NCBI GenBank assembly: GCA_964571195.1
Contig: CAZNAD010000011.1
Span: forward strand, 1-64,000
DNA from: PALSA-1006 sp964571195
Lineage (GTDB): Bacteria > Pseudomonadota > Gammaproteobacteria > Burkholderiales > Gallionellaceae
Direction of reading: 5' to 3'
Length of the DNA: 64,000 bases
Part shown: positions 1-9,598 of the stretch, one piece after another
Layout of the letters: each line of letters begins with the position of its first letter
Numbering within the stretch: position 1 is the stretch's first letter
Position numbers and translations under genes: made by a program
The notes under the pieces: generated by a model
Database searches by the model: none
What the model saw: the letters and a program-made list of their open reading frames with translations, nothing else
Told to the model about the DNA's origin: nothing

Positions 1-40
1 ACACCACCAGCCTCCGCCGCCGTGCAGCGAAGAGGTGCGC

Positions 41-68
41 ATTATATAGATTGAAAAAATATCGTCAA
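41..68 (-). promoter_or_regulatory. Strong sigma-70 promoter firing out of the left edge
   Basis: On the minus strand there is a -35 TTGACG (63-68), a 16-base spacer and a perfect -10 TATAAT (41-46). A GC-rich GCGCACC follows, typical of growth-controlled stable-RNA promoters. The transcribed gene lies outside the window. The first transcribed bases repeat those of the tRNA promoter at 194-222. Confidence 0.75.
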
Positions 69-100
69 CCTAATTTTACACACCAGAGTTTTTCATTCGT

Positions 101-177
<77 letters not shown>

Positions 178-193
178 TCAGCGAAGAGGTGAG

Positions 194-222
194 ACTATAG
201 CTGATAGTTCATTGCAGGTCAA
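194..222 (-). promoter_or_regulatory. Promoter of the initiator tRNA
   Basis: Minus strand: -35 TTGACC (217-222), exactly 17 bases, then -10 TATAGT (194-199), followed by CTCACCTCTTCGCTGA up to the tRNA 5' end. This is a near-consensus sigma-70 promoter. It shares the 13-mer CACCTCTTCGCTG just after the -10 box with the promoter at 41-68. Confidence 0.8.
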
Positions 223-259
223 TATATCGCGACAGGCAAATTAGCGGCTACTCTGCGCC

Positions 260-2602
260 ATGCTGATTCTTCCGACGATCTTCTTTGTATCTGGAGTATG
301 GCTCCTGCAACAACAGGCAGAGTTGCCCAATATTCATTGGGCTTGGTGGCTGTTGCTGACTCTTCCCGCCTTTTGGCTACCGCAACGCTCTGCCTTGCTA
401 CAGATTACACGACAGGGACTACTGCTCGCCAGCGCATTGGCCTGCGGATTTTTTTATGCCTCATGGATGGCACAACAGCGCCTAGCCGATGGACTTCCGT
501 CAGCCTGGCAAGGTCGCGATATCACATTGACCGGGGTGGTCGCAGAGATGCCACGCCTGCACGAACGGGGAATGGGATTCGCATTCGACGTCGAAAACAC
601 CGTCACGCCAGACGCGCATGTACCGCGACATATCCTGCTTTCCATCTATCGGGATGAAAAATCAGCTCTGCTGGAACCTCACGCAGGAGAACGTTGGCAA
701 TTCACCGTCCGCCTGAAACAGCCACATGGCACCAGCAATCCTTATCAATTCGATTTTGAAGCATGGGCTCTAGAGCGCGATCTTCGCGCAGTGGGATATG
801 TGCACAACAAGGGCGACAATCGCCGTATTGCAACACAAGTGCATACTTTCGGATATCACATCGAACAGCTGCGCGAGGCGATACGTACCCGCTTCCAGAA
901 TACCCTAGGCGACGCTCCCTATGCCGGCGTGTTAAGCGCGCTTGCCATCGGCGACCAAGGCAGCATCTCCGCCTCGCAATGGCAGATATTCACGCGCACG
1001 GGGGTGAATCACCTGATGAGCATCTCCGGCCTACACATCACCCTGCTGGCCGGATTCGCATTCGCTCTGACGTATCACCTGTGGCGGCGCAGTGTAAAAC
1101 TGACCCTGTACCTGCCCGCACGCAAGGCTGCCGCATTGATCGGCTTCGTCGTCGCCCTGAGCTACGCCTTGTTGGCCGGATACGGCATCCCGGCACAACG
1201 AACCATCTACATGCTGGCCTGCGTCGTCATTGCCTTGTGGTCATCACGCAACATCGCCCCGGCACAGGCACTCGCTGCGGCACTGCTTCTGGTGTCGTTG
1301 CTCGACCCGTGGGCGGTTTTCTCGGCTGGATTCTGGCTTTCCTTCGCTGCCGTGGCACTCATCTTCTACCTCACGGCCAACCGCATCGGCAACGCACATT
1401 GGCTGGTCGAATATACCCGTGTGCAATGGGCTATGAGCATCGGCCTGATTCCTCTATTGCTCACACTGTTTCAACAGCTCTCGGTGGTGTCGCCTGCAGC
1501 CAATGCCATTGCCATCCCGCTGGTAAGTTTCATCGTCGTGCCATTGACGTTGCTAGGCGTATTGCTGCCGCTGGAATGGCTGCTGCAACTTGCCCATCAG
1601 GGCATGGCGCTGTGTATGGCGCTGCTCGAGTGGCTGAACAGCCTGCCCGCGGCGACATGGACGCAACATGCCCCGCCCACCTGGAGCATCATCATCGGCA
1701 TGTTCGGTGTGTCATGGATATTACTTCCGCGCGGATTTCCCGGACGCTGGCTCGGATTGCTGATGCTGCTGCCGATGTTCATGAGCGCCCCGCAGCACCC
1801 TGCACCGGGCATGTTGCGGCTGATCATATTCGACGTGGGACAAGGCCTCGCCGTCGCCGCACAGACCCGCGAGCATGCCCTGCTCTATGATGCCGGGCCG
1901 GATTACAGCGGAGATGCCGACAGCGGCAATCGCATCCTGGTTCCGGCATTGCGCGGCCTGGGCATCTCACAACTGGACAGCGTGATCCTCACCCATGACG
2001 ATATCGACCATATCGGTGGAGCCGCATCCGTGTTGCAGGCGATACCTACCGGCATGCTCTACTCGACATTAGCGCACGATCACGACTTGCTTAAAACGGG
2101 GGAAAATCATCGCCGCTGCATCGACGGACAGAACTGGGAATGGGACGGCGTGCATTTTGAAATGCTACACCCGGCAATAGACAGTCTTCCGCAAAAAAAG
2201 TCCCGCGACAACGACTTGAGCTGCGTCCTGCGCATCAGCACAGGAAACCACCACGTATTACTGGTCAGCGACATCGAACATGGCACGGAACAACGCCTGC
2301 TGGACGAGCACGCGAACAAACTTCCCGCCACCGTGCTCATCGTGCCACACCACGGCAGTAAAAGCTCATCATCGGCGGCCTTTGTACAAGCGACACAGCC
2401 GCGTTATGCAGTCTTCACAGTGGGATACCGCAACCGATTCCACCACCCGCACCCGGACACACTCGCGCGGTACCGGGCAGTCGGTAGCGAATTATTACGT
2501 TCCGACTCGGAGGGGGTGATCATCATCACAATGGATGCACAGAACCTTACCGTAGAAAGTCACCGCAAACACCATGCCCGATATTGGCAGAAAGAGCGTT
2601 AA
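260..2602 (+). CDS. comEC: DNA internalization/competence protein ComEC/Rec2
   Basis: This is the inner-membrane channel that brings single-stranded DNA into the cytoplasm during natural transformation. The 780 residues show the full family order. An N-terminal membrane pair and soluble DUF4131 region (about 1-190) comes first. The multi-helix Competence domain follows (about 210-500), containing HLMSISGLHITLLAGF. A C-terminal metallo-beta-lactamase-like domain (about 520-760) carries THDDIDHIGG (near 577) and VPHHGSKSSSS (near 695). Full length and intact. No other competence gene lies nearby. Its stop codon overlaps the convergent stop of the next gene within the tetranucleotide TTAA (2599-2602). 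The ATG at 260 has no good Shine-Dalgarno, so translation may be weak. Confidence 0.93.
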   Translation: MLILPTIFFVSGVWLLQQQAELPNIHWAWWLLLTLPAFWLPQRSALLQITRQGLLLASALACGFFYASWMAQQRLADGLPSAWQGRDITLTGVVAEMPRLHERGMGFAFDVENTVTPDAHVPRHILLSIYRDEKSALLEPHAGERWQFTVRLKQPHGTSNPYQFDFEAWALERDLRAVGYVHNKGDNRRIATQVHTFGYHIEQLREAIRTRFQNTLGDAPYAGVLSALAIGDQGSISASQWQIFTRTGVNHLMSISGLHITLLAGFAFALTYHLWRRSVKLTLYLPARKAAALIGFVVALSYALLAGYGIPAQRTIYMLACVVIALWSSRNIAPAQALAAALLLVSLLDPWAVFSAGFWLSFAAVALIFYLTANRIGNAHWLVEYTRVQWAMSIGLIPLLLTLFQQLSVVSPAANAIAIPLVSFIVVPLTLLGVLLPLEWLLQLAHQGMALCMALLEWLNSLPAATWTQHAPPTWSIIIGMFGVSWILLPRGFPGRWLGLLMLLPMFMSAPQHPAPGMLRLIIFDVGQGLAVAAQTREHALLYDAGPDYSGDADSGNRILVPALRGLGISQLDSVILTHDDIDHIGGAASVLQAIPTGMLYSTLAHDHDLLKTGENHRRCIDGQNWEWDGVHFEMLHPAIDSLPQKKSRDNDLSCVLRISTGNHHVLLVSDIEHGTEQRLLDEHANKLPATVLIVPHHGSKSSSSAAFVQATQPRYAVFTVGYRNRFHHPHPDTLARYRAVGSELLRSDSEGVIIITMDAQNLTVESHRKHHARYWQKER

Positions 2603-5600
2603 GACAAGGTCGGATCGCTATTGACGAATTTGATGAAATCATCCGCAGCAAGCGGGCGGCTGAAGAAATAGCCCTGCACCTCGTCGCAACCGCGTATGCG
2701 CAGAAAATCCAGTTGTTCGAGTGTTTCCACACCTTCCGCGATCACCTTCAAGTCAAGTCTATGCCCGAGACTAATAATAGAGCGCACAATGGCTGCATCA
2801 CTCTCATCCGTCTCGATGTCGCGCACAAACGACTGGTCGATTTTAAGCTTGTGCACCGGCAGGTTCTTCAAATAGTTCAAACTTGAAAAGCCCGTTCCAA
2901 AGTCGTCGATGGACATCTGCACGCCCAGTTGATGCATGCGCGTCAGAAACTCCATCGCGGCATTGGTATCACCCATCATGATCCCCTCGGTGATTTCCAG
3001 CTCCAGACAGCCGGGACGCAACCCGGTCTCTCTCAGCGCAGCTTCGATAACTTCAGCCAGATTCGGCTGGCGCAATTGCCGTATAGACAGATTCACCGCC
3101 ACCGGAAAATCGGGTAACCCTTGTTTTTGCCAGGCAGCGATACGCCAACAGGCGGTGCGTAACACCCACTCCCCAATCGCCACGATCTGCCCGGTCTCCT
3201 CCGCCACCGGAATGAACTCTGCTGGTGAAACAAAACCTTTTTCAGGATGTTTCCAGCGGAGTAGCGCCTCTGCCCCGCATATCTTCCCGCTTGTCAGATC
3301 GACTTGCGGCTGATAGACCAACGTGAACTGATCCTGCTCCAATGCCACGCGCAGATCCTTCTCCATCGAAAACACCTGATTGGCACGGAAGTTCATCTCG
3401 GGCGTAAAGAATTTATAGTTATTGCGCCCGCTTTCCTTGGCGCTATACATCGCGGCATCGGCATGCTTCATCAGCACATCGCTATCCGTCGCATGTTCTG
3501 GATAAAGCGCAATCCCCACGCTGGCATAGGTCGAGATCACCTGCCCACCGAGATCGAATGGTGTAGCCAGTGTCTTGAGCAGCTTGTCTGCGACCAACTC
3601 CACACCCGCCCCATCAACCTCCCGCAGCAATACGATGAACTCGTCCCCACCGATACGCGACACGGTATCGCCCTCGCGTACACAGGCCTGAAGACGTTGT
3701 GCGACAGATTGCAGCAAGCGATCTCCCACCGAGTGCCCCATCGAGTCATTGATATATTTGAAGCGATCCAGATCGAGGAACAGCAAAGCGAATTGCATAT
3801 TGTCACGATGAGCCGACGCGATCATCTGTCCCAGCCGATCCCGCAACAAAGTTCGATTGGGTAGCCCAGTGAGCACATCGTAATACGCAAGGAAATGCAC
3901 GTTCTTGTCGTATTCCTTGCGCTCGGAAATGTCGCTGGAGATAGAGACATAATGGCTGATCTCGCCCTGCTCGTTCTTCACCACGTTGATCGCCATGTGT
4001 TTGTAAAAGAGCTTGCCGGACTTGCTCTTGTCAACGATCTCGCCTTGCCACATCCCGCCTTCATTGATCGACTTCCACATCTCGCCATAGAACGCCGCAT
4101 CGTGTTGCCCGGAAGACAATAGACTGGGATTGCGCCCTTTCACCTCGTTGAAGGTATAACCCGTCATAGCAGTAAAAGCCTCGTTCACTGCCACAATCTT
4201 ATTTTCTGCATCAGTGATCAGGATCGCCTCCGTAGTACTGGAGAACACTTTGGCGGCCAAACGCAGCTGCTCTTCCTCACGTTTACGTTGCGTCACATCG
4301 CGGATAAACGCATTGAACTCGAGCTGACGGCCTATTTTGACCTTGGTGATCGCAAGCTCGATCAACAGAATGTGCCCATCCCGATGCAGTCCCTCGACTT
4401 CGATGCGCGAGTTCAGGATATGCGTCTCACCACCCGACAGGACTCGTCGCAGACCAAGCCTGTGCGCATCGCGAAAAGCAGGCGGGATAATCGTCTCATG
4501 CAACAAGCGCCCAAGCGCTTCTTCGCGCTCCCAACCGAAAATATGGGTCGCCTGCTTGTTCCAACCGCGAATCCGTCCCTGTCCATCCATCTGGATCACC
4601 GCATCCAGCGCCGTATCAATGACGGCCTGCTGGCTCTGCTGACTTTCCCGTAACGCGGCTTCCGCCTGCTTGCTCACACTGATATCCGTCACCGTACCCA
4701 GTGCCGAGATCGCTCGCCCCAGCATGTCGAAATCCAACTCCGCCTGTTCCCGCACCCATTTGACCTCACCCGCCACCACGATACGGTGTTCGATCTCGTA
4801 AGGCGCCCCATGCAAAGCGGCTTGCCACGCAGCCGAGACCTCGGCAGCGTCTTCGGGATGGATAAAGCTCAGGAATGTCTCCAGCCTCAATGCATCCCCT
4901 TGCTCTATACCAAAAATACGGCAAGCCTCCTCTGACCATTCCAAGCGGCCGGTAACGATATTCAGCTCCCAGCTACCGACTTTTGCCACCCTTTGCGCGC
5001 GCTTCAGGCTGCGCTCGTTCCGTTCGAGATTGATACGCGCCCGGTTACGCTGATAATTGACCGCAGAGAGCGTCACGCCCAGCATGGCCATGATGATCAG
5101 GAAACCCCACAGATCCAGCACATTGGAAAAGTTAGCAGCATTGAAAAAACCTTGTCCGCTCGCCGCGCTGAACAAAGCCGAACACGAGATCATCAACAAC
5201 ACCGCTGCAACGACACGAGAGTTGAAGCTCAATGCCGCCCATACCACCATCGGGATCAGCATGAACACCCGGAACTGCCTCTCGAACAATACCTTGCTCA
5301 AATCCGTAAAGATCATCAGACACATCAGCGAGAGAACACCGAACAACACCAGTGCCTGTTTACGGTAAGCCGGAGTCCAGGAAAAGGGGCGGTGGTGCAG
5401 GAATGCGATCACAATCGGAGTAAACAACACCACTCCGAGCACATCCCCCATCCACCAGAGCAGCATCGTCCGCCCGTACTGCTCCCACGATATCGCTCCT
5501 GCCCATGCCAAACTCAGGACACCGAACGTCGCGCTGATTTGCGCGCCGATACCGCCGCGCCACATCAGGCGGAAAATATCGCGCGCTTCGCCGAGAGCTA

Positions 5601-5916
5601 CCGAGAAATAATGATGACGATTAAGCAGGTACGCGGTGAACAAAGCCGCCAGCGTACTGCCGCTCGCCATGCCGCACACTGCCAGCAACGGCAGTCCAGA
5701 TACCGCATTCGCCAGAAAGGAACCGATGAATACGCCCGGCCACAAGCGGTAGCCGTACAACAACAGGACAGCCAGAGAAATGCCGGAAGGCGGCCAGAAC
5801 ACCGTGACGGAATGTTCCAGCAAAGAGAGGGAAAGTCCGATCTGGGCCGAGATGAAATAAGCTAGCGCCAGTAAGCCGCCTCGTACCCAGTCACTTTGTA
5901 GAAGCTGCTTATTCAA
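2599..5916 (-). CDS. MASE1-PAS-GGDEF-EAL cyclic-di-GMP signalling protein
   Basis: A 1105-residue membrane sensor that probably makes and/or breaks cyclic-di-GMP. About the first 290 residues are a MASE1-type membrane sensor of 8-10 hydrophobic helices. At least three PAS/PAC units follow (about 310-690; for example KVGSWELN and AILITDAENKIVAVNEAF). Then comes a GGDEF domain with intact RIGGDEF near residue 755 and an EAL domain with intact EALLRW near 880 and DDFGTGFSS. Both catalytic signatures are intact, so a bifunctional enzyme is possible; the net direction cannot be read from sequence. The gene is monocistronic and convergent with comEC. The PAS units may bind heme, flavin or nothing. 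Confidence 0.92.
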   Translation of the reverse strand: MNKQLLQSDWVRGGLLALAYFISAQIGLSLSLLEHSVTVFWPPSGISLAVLLLYGYRLWPGVFIGSFLANAVSGLPLLAVCGMASGSTLAALFTAYLLNRHHYFSVALGEARDIFRLMWRGGIGAQISATFGVLSLAWAGAISWEQYGRTMLLWWMGDVLGVVLFTPIVIAFLHHRPFSWTPAYRKQALVLFGVLSLMCLMIFTDLSKVLFERQFRVFMLIPMVVWAALSFNSRVVAAVLLMISCSALFSAASGQGFFNAANFSNVLDLWGFLIIMAMLGVTLSAVNYQRNRARINLERNERSLKRAQRVAKVGSWELNIVTGRLEWSEEACRIFGIEQGDALRLETFLSFIHPEDAAEVSAAWQAALHGAPYEIEHRIVVAGEVKWVREQAELDFDMLGRAISALGTVTDISVSKQAEAALRESQQSQQAVIDTALDAVIQMDGQGRIRGWNKQATHIFGWEREEALGRLLHETIIPPAFRDAHRLGLRRVLSGGETHILNSRIEVEGLHRDGHILLIELAITKVKIGRQLEFNAFIRDVTQRKREEEQLRLAAKVFSSTTEAILITDAENKIVAVNEAFTAMTGYTFNEVKGRNPSLLSSGQHDAAFYGEMWKSINEGGMWQGEIVDKSKSGKLFYKHMAINVVKNEQGEISHYVSISSDISERKEYDKNVHFLAYYDVLTGLPNRTLLRDRLGQMIASAHRDNMQFALLFLDLDRFKYINDSMGHSVGDRLLQSVAQRLQACVREGDTVSRIGGDEFIVLLREVDGAGVELVADKLLKTLATPFDLGGQVISTYASVGIALYPEHATDSDVLMKHADAAMYSAKESGRNNYKFFTPEMNFRANQVFSMEKDLRVALEQDQFTLVYQPQVDLTSGKICGAEALLRWKHPEKGFVSPAEFIPVAEETGQIVAIGEWVLRTACWRIAAWQKQGLPDFPVAVNLSIRQLRQPNLAEVIEAALRETGLRPGCLELEITEGIMMGDTNAAMEFLTRMHQLGVQMSIDDFGTGFSSLNYLKNLPVHKLKIDQSFVRDIETDESDAAIVRSIISLGHRLDLKVIAEGVETLEQLDFLRIRGCDEVQGYFFSRPLAADDFIKFVNSDPTLS

Positions 5917-5970
5917 GCAAGATATCCATTAACCATAAACGTCTTCCAAGCCGCTCCTGTTTACCGATGA

Positions 5971-7395
5971 TTAACTCTTCAGCGCAACGAGCACCTCATC
6001 CAGCATTTTCTTGGCATCACCGAACAACATACGGTTGTTATCCTTGTAGAACAGCGGATTGTCCACACCGGCATAACCGCTCGCCATACTGCGCTTCATC
6101 ACAATAGACGTCTTGGCCTTCCAGACTTCCAGCACCGGCATACCGGCGATGGGGCTGGTCGGATCTTCCTGCGCAGCTGGGTTCACGATATCGTTGGCAC
6201 CGATCACGATAGAGACATCCGTATCCGGGAAATCTCCGTTCAGTTCGTCCATCTCCATCACGATGTCGTATGGCACGTGAGCTTCGGCCAGCAACACGTT
6301 CATATGGCCGGGCATACGCCCGGCCACCGGATGAATGCCGAAGCGCACGTTGACACCTTTCTCACGCAACACCTTGGTGATCTCGTAGACCGTATGCTGA
6401 GCCTGTGCCACTGCCATGCCGTAGCCCGGCACGATGATCACGCTCTTGGCTTCACGCAATAGCTCTGCCGTCTCGGCTGCGCTGATAGACACCACTTCAC
6501 CCGCCGGTTGCGCATCGCCGCTGGCTTTGGCTGCCTTGCCGTCTCCGCCACCGAACCCGCCCGCGATGACGCTGATGAAGTTGCGGTTCATCGCGCGGCA
6601 CATGATGTAGGAAAGGATGGCACCGCTGGAACCCACCAAGGCACCCACGACGATCAGCAGATCGTTGTTCAGCATGAAGCCGGTCGCCGCCGCCGCCCAA
6701 CCGGAGTAGCTGTTCAACATGGACACCACCACCGGCATATCGGCACCGCCGATGGCCATCACCATGTGAATGCCGAACAGCAAGGCGATCACCGTCATCA
6801 CGATCAGCGCGATCATGCCCGCACTGATCGTCTCAGCGTGCAGGAATTGCCAGCCAAAAATAATCACAACCAACAGGCCCAGCAGATTCAGGAAGTGGCG
6901 TCCCGGCAGCAACAGCGGCTTGCCGCCGATCTTGCCCGACAGTTTGCCGAAGGCGATCAGCGAGCCGGAAAAAGTCACCGCACCGATCAGGATACCGACA
7001 TACACTTCGATCTCGTGGATCGCCTTTTCAGCGCTGGACAGATTCAGTGCGGCAATTGGGTCGATGTAATTGGCGAAGCCCACCAGACACGCGGCGAGAC
7101 CGACCAGACTGTGCATCAGCGCGACCAGTTCCGGCATCTGCGTCATCTGCACCTTGCGCGCCGCATAGAGCCCGATGCTGCCGCCCGCCAGCATCGCACC
7201 GATGATCCAGGGAAGCCCCGCCATCGTGACACGCGGACCGAACACCGTGGCCAGCACGGCGATGGTCATGCCTATCATGCCGTAGAGATTGCCGCGCCGC
7301 GAAGACTCGGGGTTGGACAGCCCCCCCAAGCTGAGGATGAAGAGAATGATTGCGCCAATATAAGCAACCGTTGCCAAACTTGCAGACATATTCAT
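5971..7395 (-). CDS. pntB: NAD(P) transhydrogenase subunit beta
   Basis: Membrane subunit with the NADP(H)-binding domain of the proton-translocating transhydrogenase, which uses the proton gradient to move hydride from NADH to NADP+. Residues 1-260 form about nine helices (TM part of domain II). About 290-474 is domain III, with GYGMAVAQAQ and IVIGANDIVNPAAQEDPTSPIAGMPVLEVW-type signatures split over this region. The 474-residue length is normal. It starts 6 bases after pntA stops, so the two are co-transcribed. It supplies NADPH for biosynthesis, useful in a chemolithotroph with little other NADPH supply (inference). Confidence 0.96.
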   Translation of the reverse strand: MNMSASLATVAYIGAIILFILSLGGLSNPESSRRGNLYGMIGMTIAVLATVFGPRVTMAGLPWIIGAMLAGGSIGLYAARKVQMTQMPELVALMHSLVGLAACLVGFANYIDPIAALNLSSAEKAIHEIEVYVGILIGAVTFSGSLIAFGKLSGKIGGKPLLLPGRHFLNLLGLLVVIIFGWQFLHAETISAGMIALIVMTVIALLFGIHMVMAIGGADMPVVVSMLNSYSGWAAAATGFMLNNDLLIVVGALVGSSGAILSYIMCRAMNRNFISVIAGGFGGGDGKAAKASGDAQPAGEVVSISAAETAELLREAKSVIIVPGYGMAVAQAQHTVYEITKVLREKGVNVRFGIHPVAGRMPGHMNVLLAEAHVPYDIVMEMDELNGDFPDTDVSIVIGANDIVNPAAQEDPTSPIAGMPVLEVWKAKTSIVMKRSMASGYAGVDNPLFYKDNNRMLFGDAKKMLDEVLVALKS

Positions 7396-7401
7396 TTATC
7401 C

Positions 7402-8976
7402 TTATTTGCGGAACATTGACAGCATGCGCTTGGTCACGGCAAAACCACCGACCATATTGACCGCAGTGAGTGCGATACCCGCTACCGCCAGACCCCGTAT
7501 CCATCCATCCGGGCGATCCAGCCCCAACTCCATTGGCGGCGCGATCTGCACCAGCGCACCGATGGCGATGATGCTACTGATCGCATTGGTGACACTCATC
7601 AAAGGAGTGTGCAGCGCCGGAGTGACATTCCACACCACCATGTAACCCACAAAACACGCGAGCACGAACACGGTGAAGTGGCCGAGGAACGCTGCGGGGG
7701 CGTAAGCCCCGATGAGCAGAAACAACAGTGCCGCGATACCGAATATCGCCGCCGTCTTGCCTGCCGCAACAGGTGCGCCACCGCTACCGTGACCATGCGC
7801 GGCAGGTACTGCCGCCGGTTTGGCCGCAGTCGGTTTAACCGCCGGCTGTTTCGGCGCAGGAGCAGGCCAGGTAATCGCGCCGTCCTTGATGACGGTCAGT
7901 CCACGGATCGCATCATCTTCCATGTTGACATTGATGACGCCATCCTTGGTCTTGCACAATTCTTCGGTCAGACGGAACAGATTGGTCGCATACAGCGAGG
8001 AAGACTGTTTGGACAGACGACTATTCAGGTCGGTGTAACCGACGATGGTCACGCCGTGCTTCACCACAGCCTTGCCGGGTTCGGTCAGCTCGCAGTTACC
8101 ACCCCGCTCCGCTGCCATATCAACGATGACGCTGCCGGGCTTCATGCTCTGCACCATCTCGGCAGTGATCAAACGCGGCGCGGGTTTGCCGGGGATCAGC
8201 GCGGTGGTGATGATGATATCCACCTCGCGCGCCTGCTGAGCATACATCTCGCGCTGAGCTTGCTGGAAGCCATCGCTCATCACCTTGGCGTAACCGCCGC
8301 CGCCGCCGCCCTCTTCTTCATAATCGACTTTGACGAATTCGCCGCCCAGCGACTTGACCTGATCGGCCACTTCGGCACGAGTGTCGTTGGCGCGCACGAT
8401 CGCCCCCAGTCCTGTGGCAGTTCCGATAGCAGCGAGACCGGCCACACCGGCACCTGCAATAAATACCTTGGCCGGCGGAACTTTGCCCGCAGCGGTGATC
8501 TGTCCGTTGAAAAAGCGGCCAAAAACGTTGGCAGCCTCGATGACGGCCCTATAGCCGGCCACCCCGGCCTGAGAACTCAGCGCATCCATCTTCTGGGCAC
8601 GGCTCAATATGCGCGGCAGACAGTCGATGGCCAGCACAGTGGCCTTCTTCGCCGCCAGTTGCTGCATCAGTTCCGGGTTTTGCGCGGGCCAAATGAAGCC
8701 GACCAAGTGACCTCCTTCGCGCATCAAACCGACTTCATCTTTCGTTGGTACAGCCACCTTGAAAACGATGTCAGACTCGGCCCAAAGTTTTGCAGCATCC
8801 TCTACAACAGTGGCACCGGCGGCGCGATAAGTATCGTCACTGAAATTTGCCGCATCTCCGGCACCGGACTGTACACAAACCGCAAAACCCAATTTGACGA
8901 GTTTTTCAACAACATCCGGCACGGTGGCAACGCGCTTTTCGCCTACGCTAATTTCCGTAGGAATCCCTATACGCAT
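7402..8976 (-). CDS. pntA: NAD(P) transhydrogenase subunit alpha
   Basis: NAD(H)-binding subunit of the proton-translocating transhydrogenase. Residues 1-365 are the alanine-dehydrogenase-like domain I, starting MRIGIPTEISVGEKRV. The Rossmann motif GAGVAGLAAIGTA lies near 172-185, and RPAPRL-like and RGGNCELTEPGK segments follow. A proline/alanine/histidine linker (about 370-405) leads to four C-terminal helices. I chose the ATG at 8976 because AGGAGAG lies 6 bases before it; an in-frame upstream start at 9000 has no such site. It is the first gene of pntAB. A terminator-like hairpin lies in its leader (see 9006-9029). Confidence 0.96.
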   Translation of the reverse strand: MRIGIPTEISVGEKRVATVPDVVEKLVKLGFAVCVQSGAGDAANFSDDTYRAAGATVVEDAAKLWAESDIVFKVAVPTKDEVGLMREGGHLVGFIWPAQNPELMQQLAAKKATVLAIDCLPRILSRAQKMDALSSQAGVAGYRAVIEAANVFGRFFNGQITAAGKVPPAKVFIAGAGVAGLAAIGTATGLGAIVRANDTRAEVADQVKSLGGEFVKVDYEEEGGGGGGYAKVMSDGFQQAQREMYAQQAREVDIIITTALIPGKPAPRLITAEMVQSMKPGSVIVDMAAERGGNCELTEPGKAVVKHGVTIVGYTDLNSRLSKQSSSLYATNLFRLTEELCKTKDGVINVNMEDDAIRGLTVIKDGAITWPAPAPKQPAVKPTAAKPAAVPAAHGHGSGGAPVAAGKTAAIFGIAALLFLLIGAYAPAAFLGHFTVFVLACFVGYMVVWNVTPALHTPLMSVTNAISSIIAIGALVQIAPPMELGLDRPDGWIRGLAVAGIALTAVNMVGGFAVTKRMLSMFRK

Positions 8977-9005
8977 GAAGACTCTCCTATTGGATTGCAC
9001 CCTTG

Positions 9006-9029
9006 AAAAACGCCCGGGGTCGCCGGGCG
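9006..9029 (-). terminator. Terminator-like hairpin in the pntAB leader (possible attenuator)
   Basis: On the minus strand CGCCCGG, a 5-base loop, CCGGGCG and TTTTT form a classic intrinsic terminator. It ends 30 bases before the pntA start and lies downstream of a perfect TATAAT (9050-9055). It therefore sits inside the likely pntAB leader. Alternatively it is a second stop signal for the copper-storage gene, with the true pntA promoter between 8977 and 9005, where I see no good -10. Confidence 0.55.
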
Positions 9030-9049
9030 CTATCTGTTCTTATCCCGCA

Positions 9050-9055
9050 ATTATA
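9050..9055 (-). promoter_or_regulatory. Candidate -10 box for pntAB
   Basis: Minus strand TATAAT in the context CGTATATAATTGCGGG. The base run 17 bases upstream (GCATCG) is a poor -35, so an activator or an alternative element would be needed. The implied start near 9043 gives a leader of about 65 bases that contains the hairpin at 9006-9029. Confidence 0.4.
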
Positions 9056-9082
9056 TACGAGCTTTTAAGATACGATGCCCCA

Positions 9083-9110
9083 AAAGAAAAGCACGCCGTA
9101 GCGTGCTTTT
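9083..9110 (-). terminator. Intrinsic terminator after the copper-storage gene
   Basis: AAAAGCACGC, a 4-base loop and GCGTGCTTTT form a symmetrical hairpin. On the minus strand it is followed by TTTTCTTTT. It lies 26 bases beyond the stop of the Csp1-type gene. Confidence 0.75.
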
Positions 9111-9136
9111 TCATGCTTATGCCTAGCGCAGTCAGA

Positions 9137-9568
9137 TCAGGCGGCGATCTTCTTGCATTCCTTGTAACAGGCCGCACAAGCCTCCATGCAAGCCTTGCAT
9201 TCAGGATGTTTCTCTGTCTTCTTGCATTCTTCTTCGCATTCTTTGCAAACATCCATCGCCAATTTGGCCATCTGCGGCAGATTCTTCGCCTCGGCGGCGG
9301 CCAACTTCTGCAATGCCGCACACATGGCCTCAACCTGGCTGGCACTCTTCGCACACGCCGCCATACTCTTGTCTCCCTGCCCCAACAGCACCAGACAATG
9401 CTGCAAACAGATCTGCGCCTTCAGCACACAATCCGACGCAGCTTCGATCAAGCCGCTGTTGCGTGTCGTAGCCATATGGTGATGATCATGCTCTGCCGCG
9501 AATACACGCCCGGCTGTCGCTGCTGCCACCATTGCCGCTGTACCTACCAACAATTCTCTACGATTCAT
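9137..9568 (-). CDS. Csp1-type four-helix-bundle copper storage protein
   Basis: A 143-residue exported Cys-rich protein. It opens MNRRELLVGTAAMVAAATA, a short twin-arginine-type signal ending near AFA (residue 25), followed by a His-rich mature N-terminus (EHDHHHM). The mature part has 13 cysteines in CxxxC spacing (for example CKECEEEC and CKACMEACAACYKEC) on predicted helices. That is the count and pattern known for Csp1 proteins, which hold many Cu(I) ions inside a four-helix bundle. Function as periplasmic copper storage is inferred from the family. GGAGAG precedes the ATG. It starts 30 bases downstream of the GGDEF-EAL gene on the same strand and ends in a clear terminator, so the two may be co-transcribed. 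Confidence 0.85.
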   Translation of the reverse strand: MNRRELLVGTAAMVAAATAGRVFAAEHDHHHMATTRNSGLIEAASDCVLKAQICLQHCLVLLGQGDKSMAACAKSASQVEAMCAALQKLAAAEAKNLPQMAKLAMDVCKECEEECKKTEKHPECKACMEACAACYKECKKIAA

Positions 9569-9598
9569 GTGCTCTCCTTCGATATTTATCTGGTCTAT

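Noticed and set aside
763..1890. 375-residue frame inside comEC in another phase
   Set aside because: Arg/His/Pro-rich, no start signal, and fully inside an intact ComEC.
7609..9006. 465-residue plus-strand frame opposite pntA
   Set aside because: Antisense shadow of an intact, full-length transhydrogenase subunit; no ribosome site or recognizable motif.
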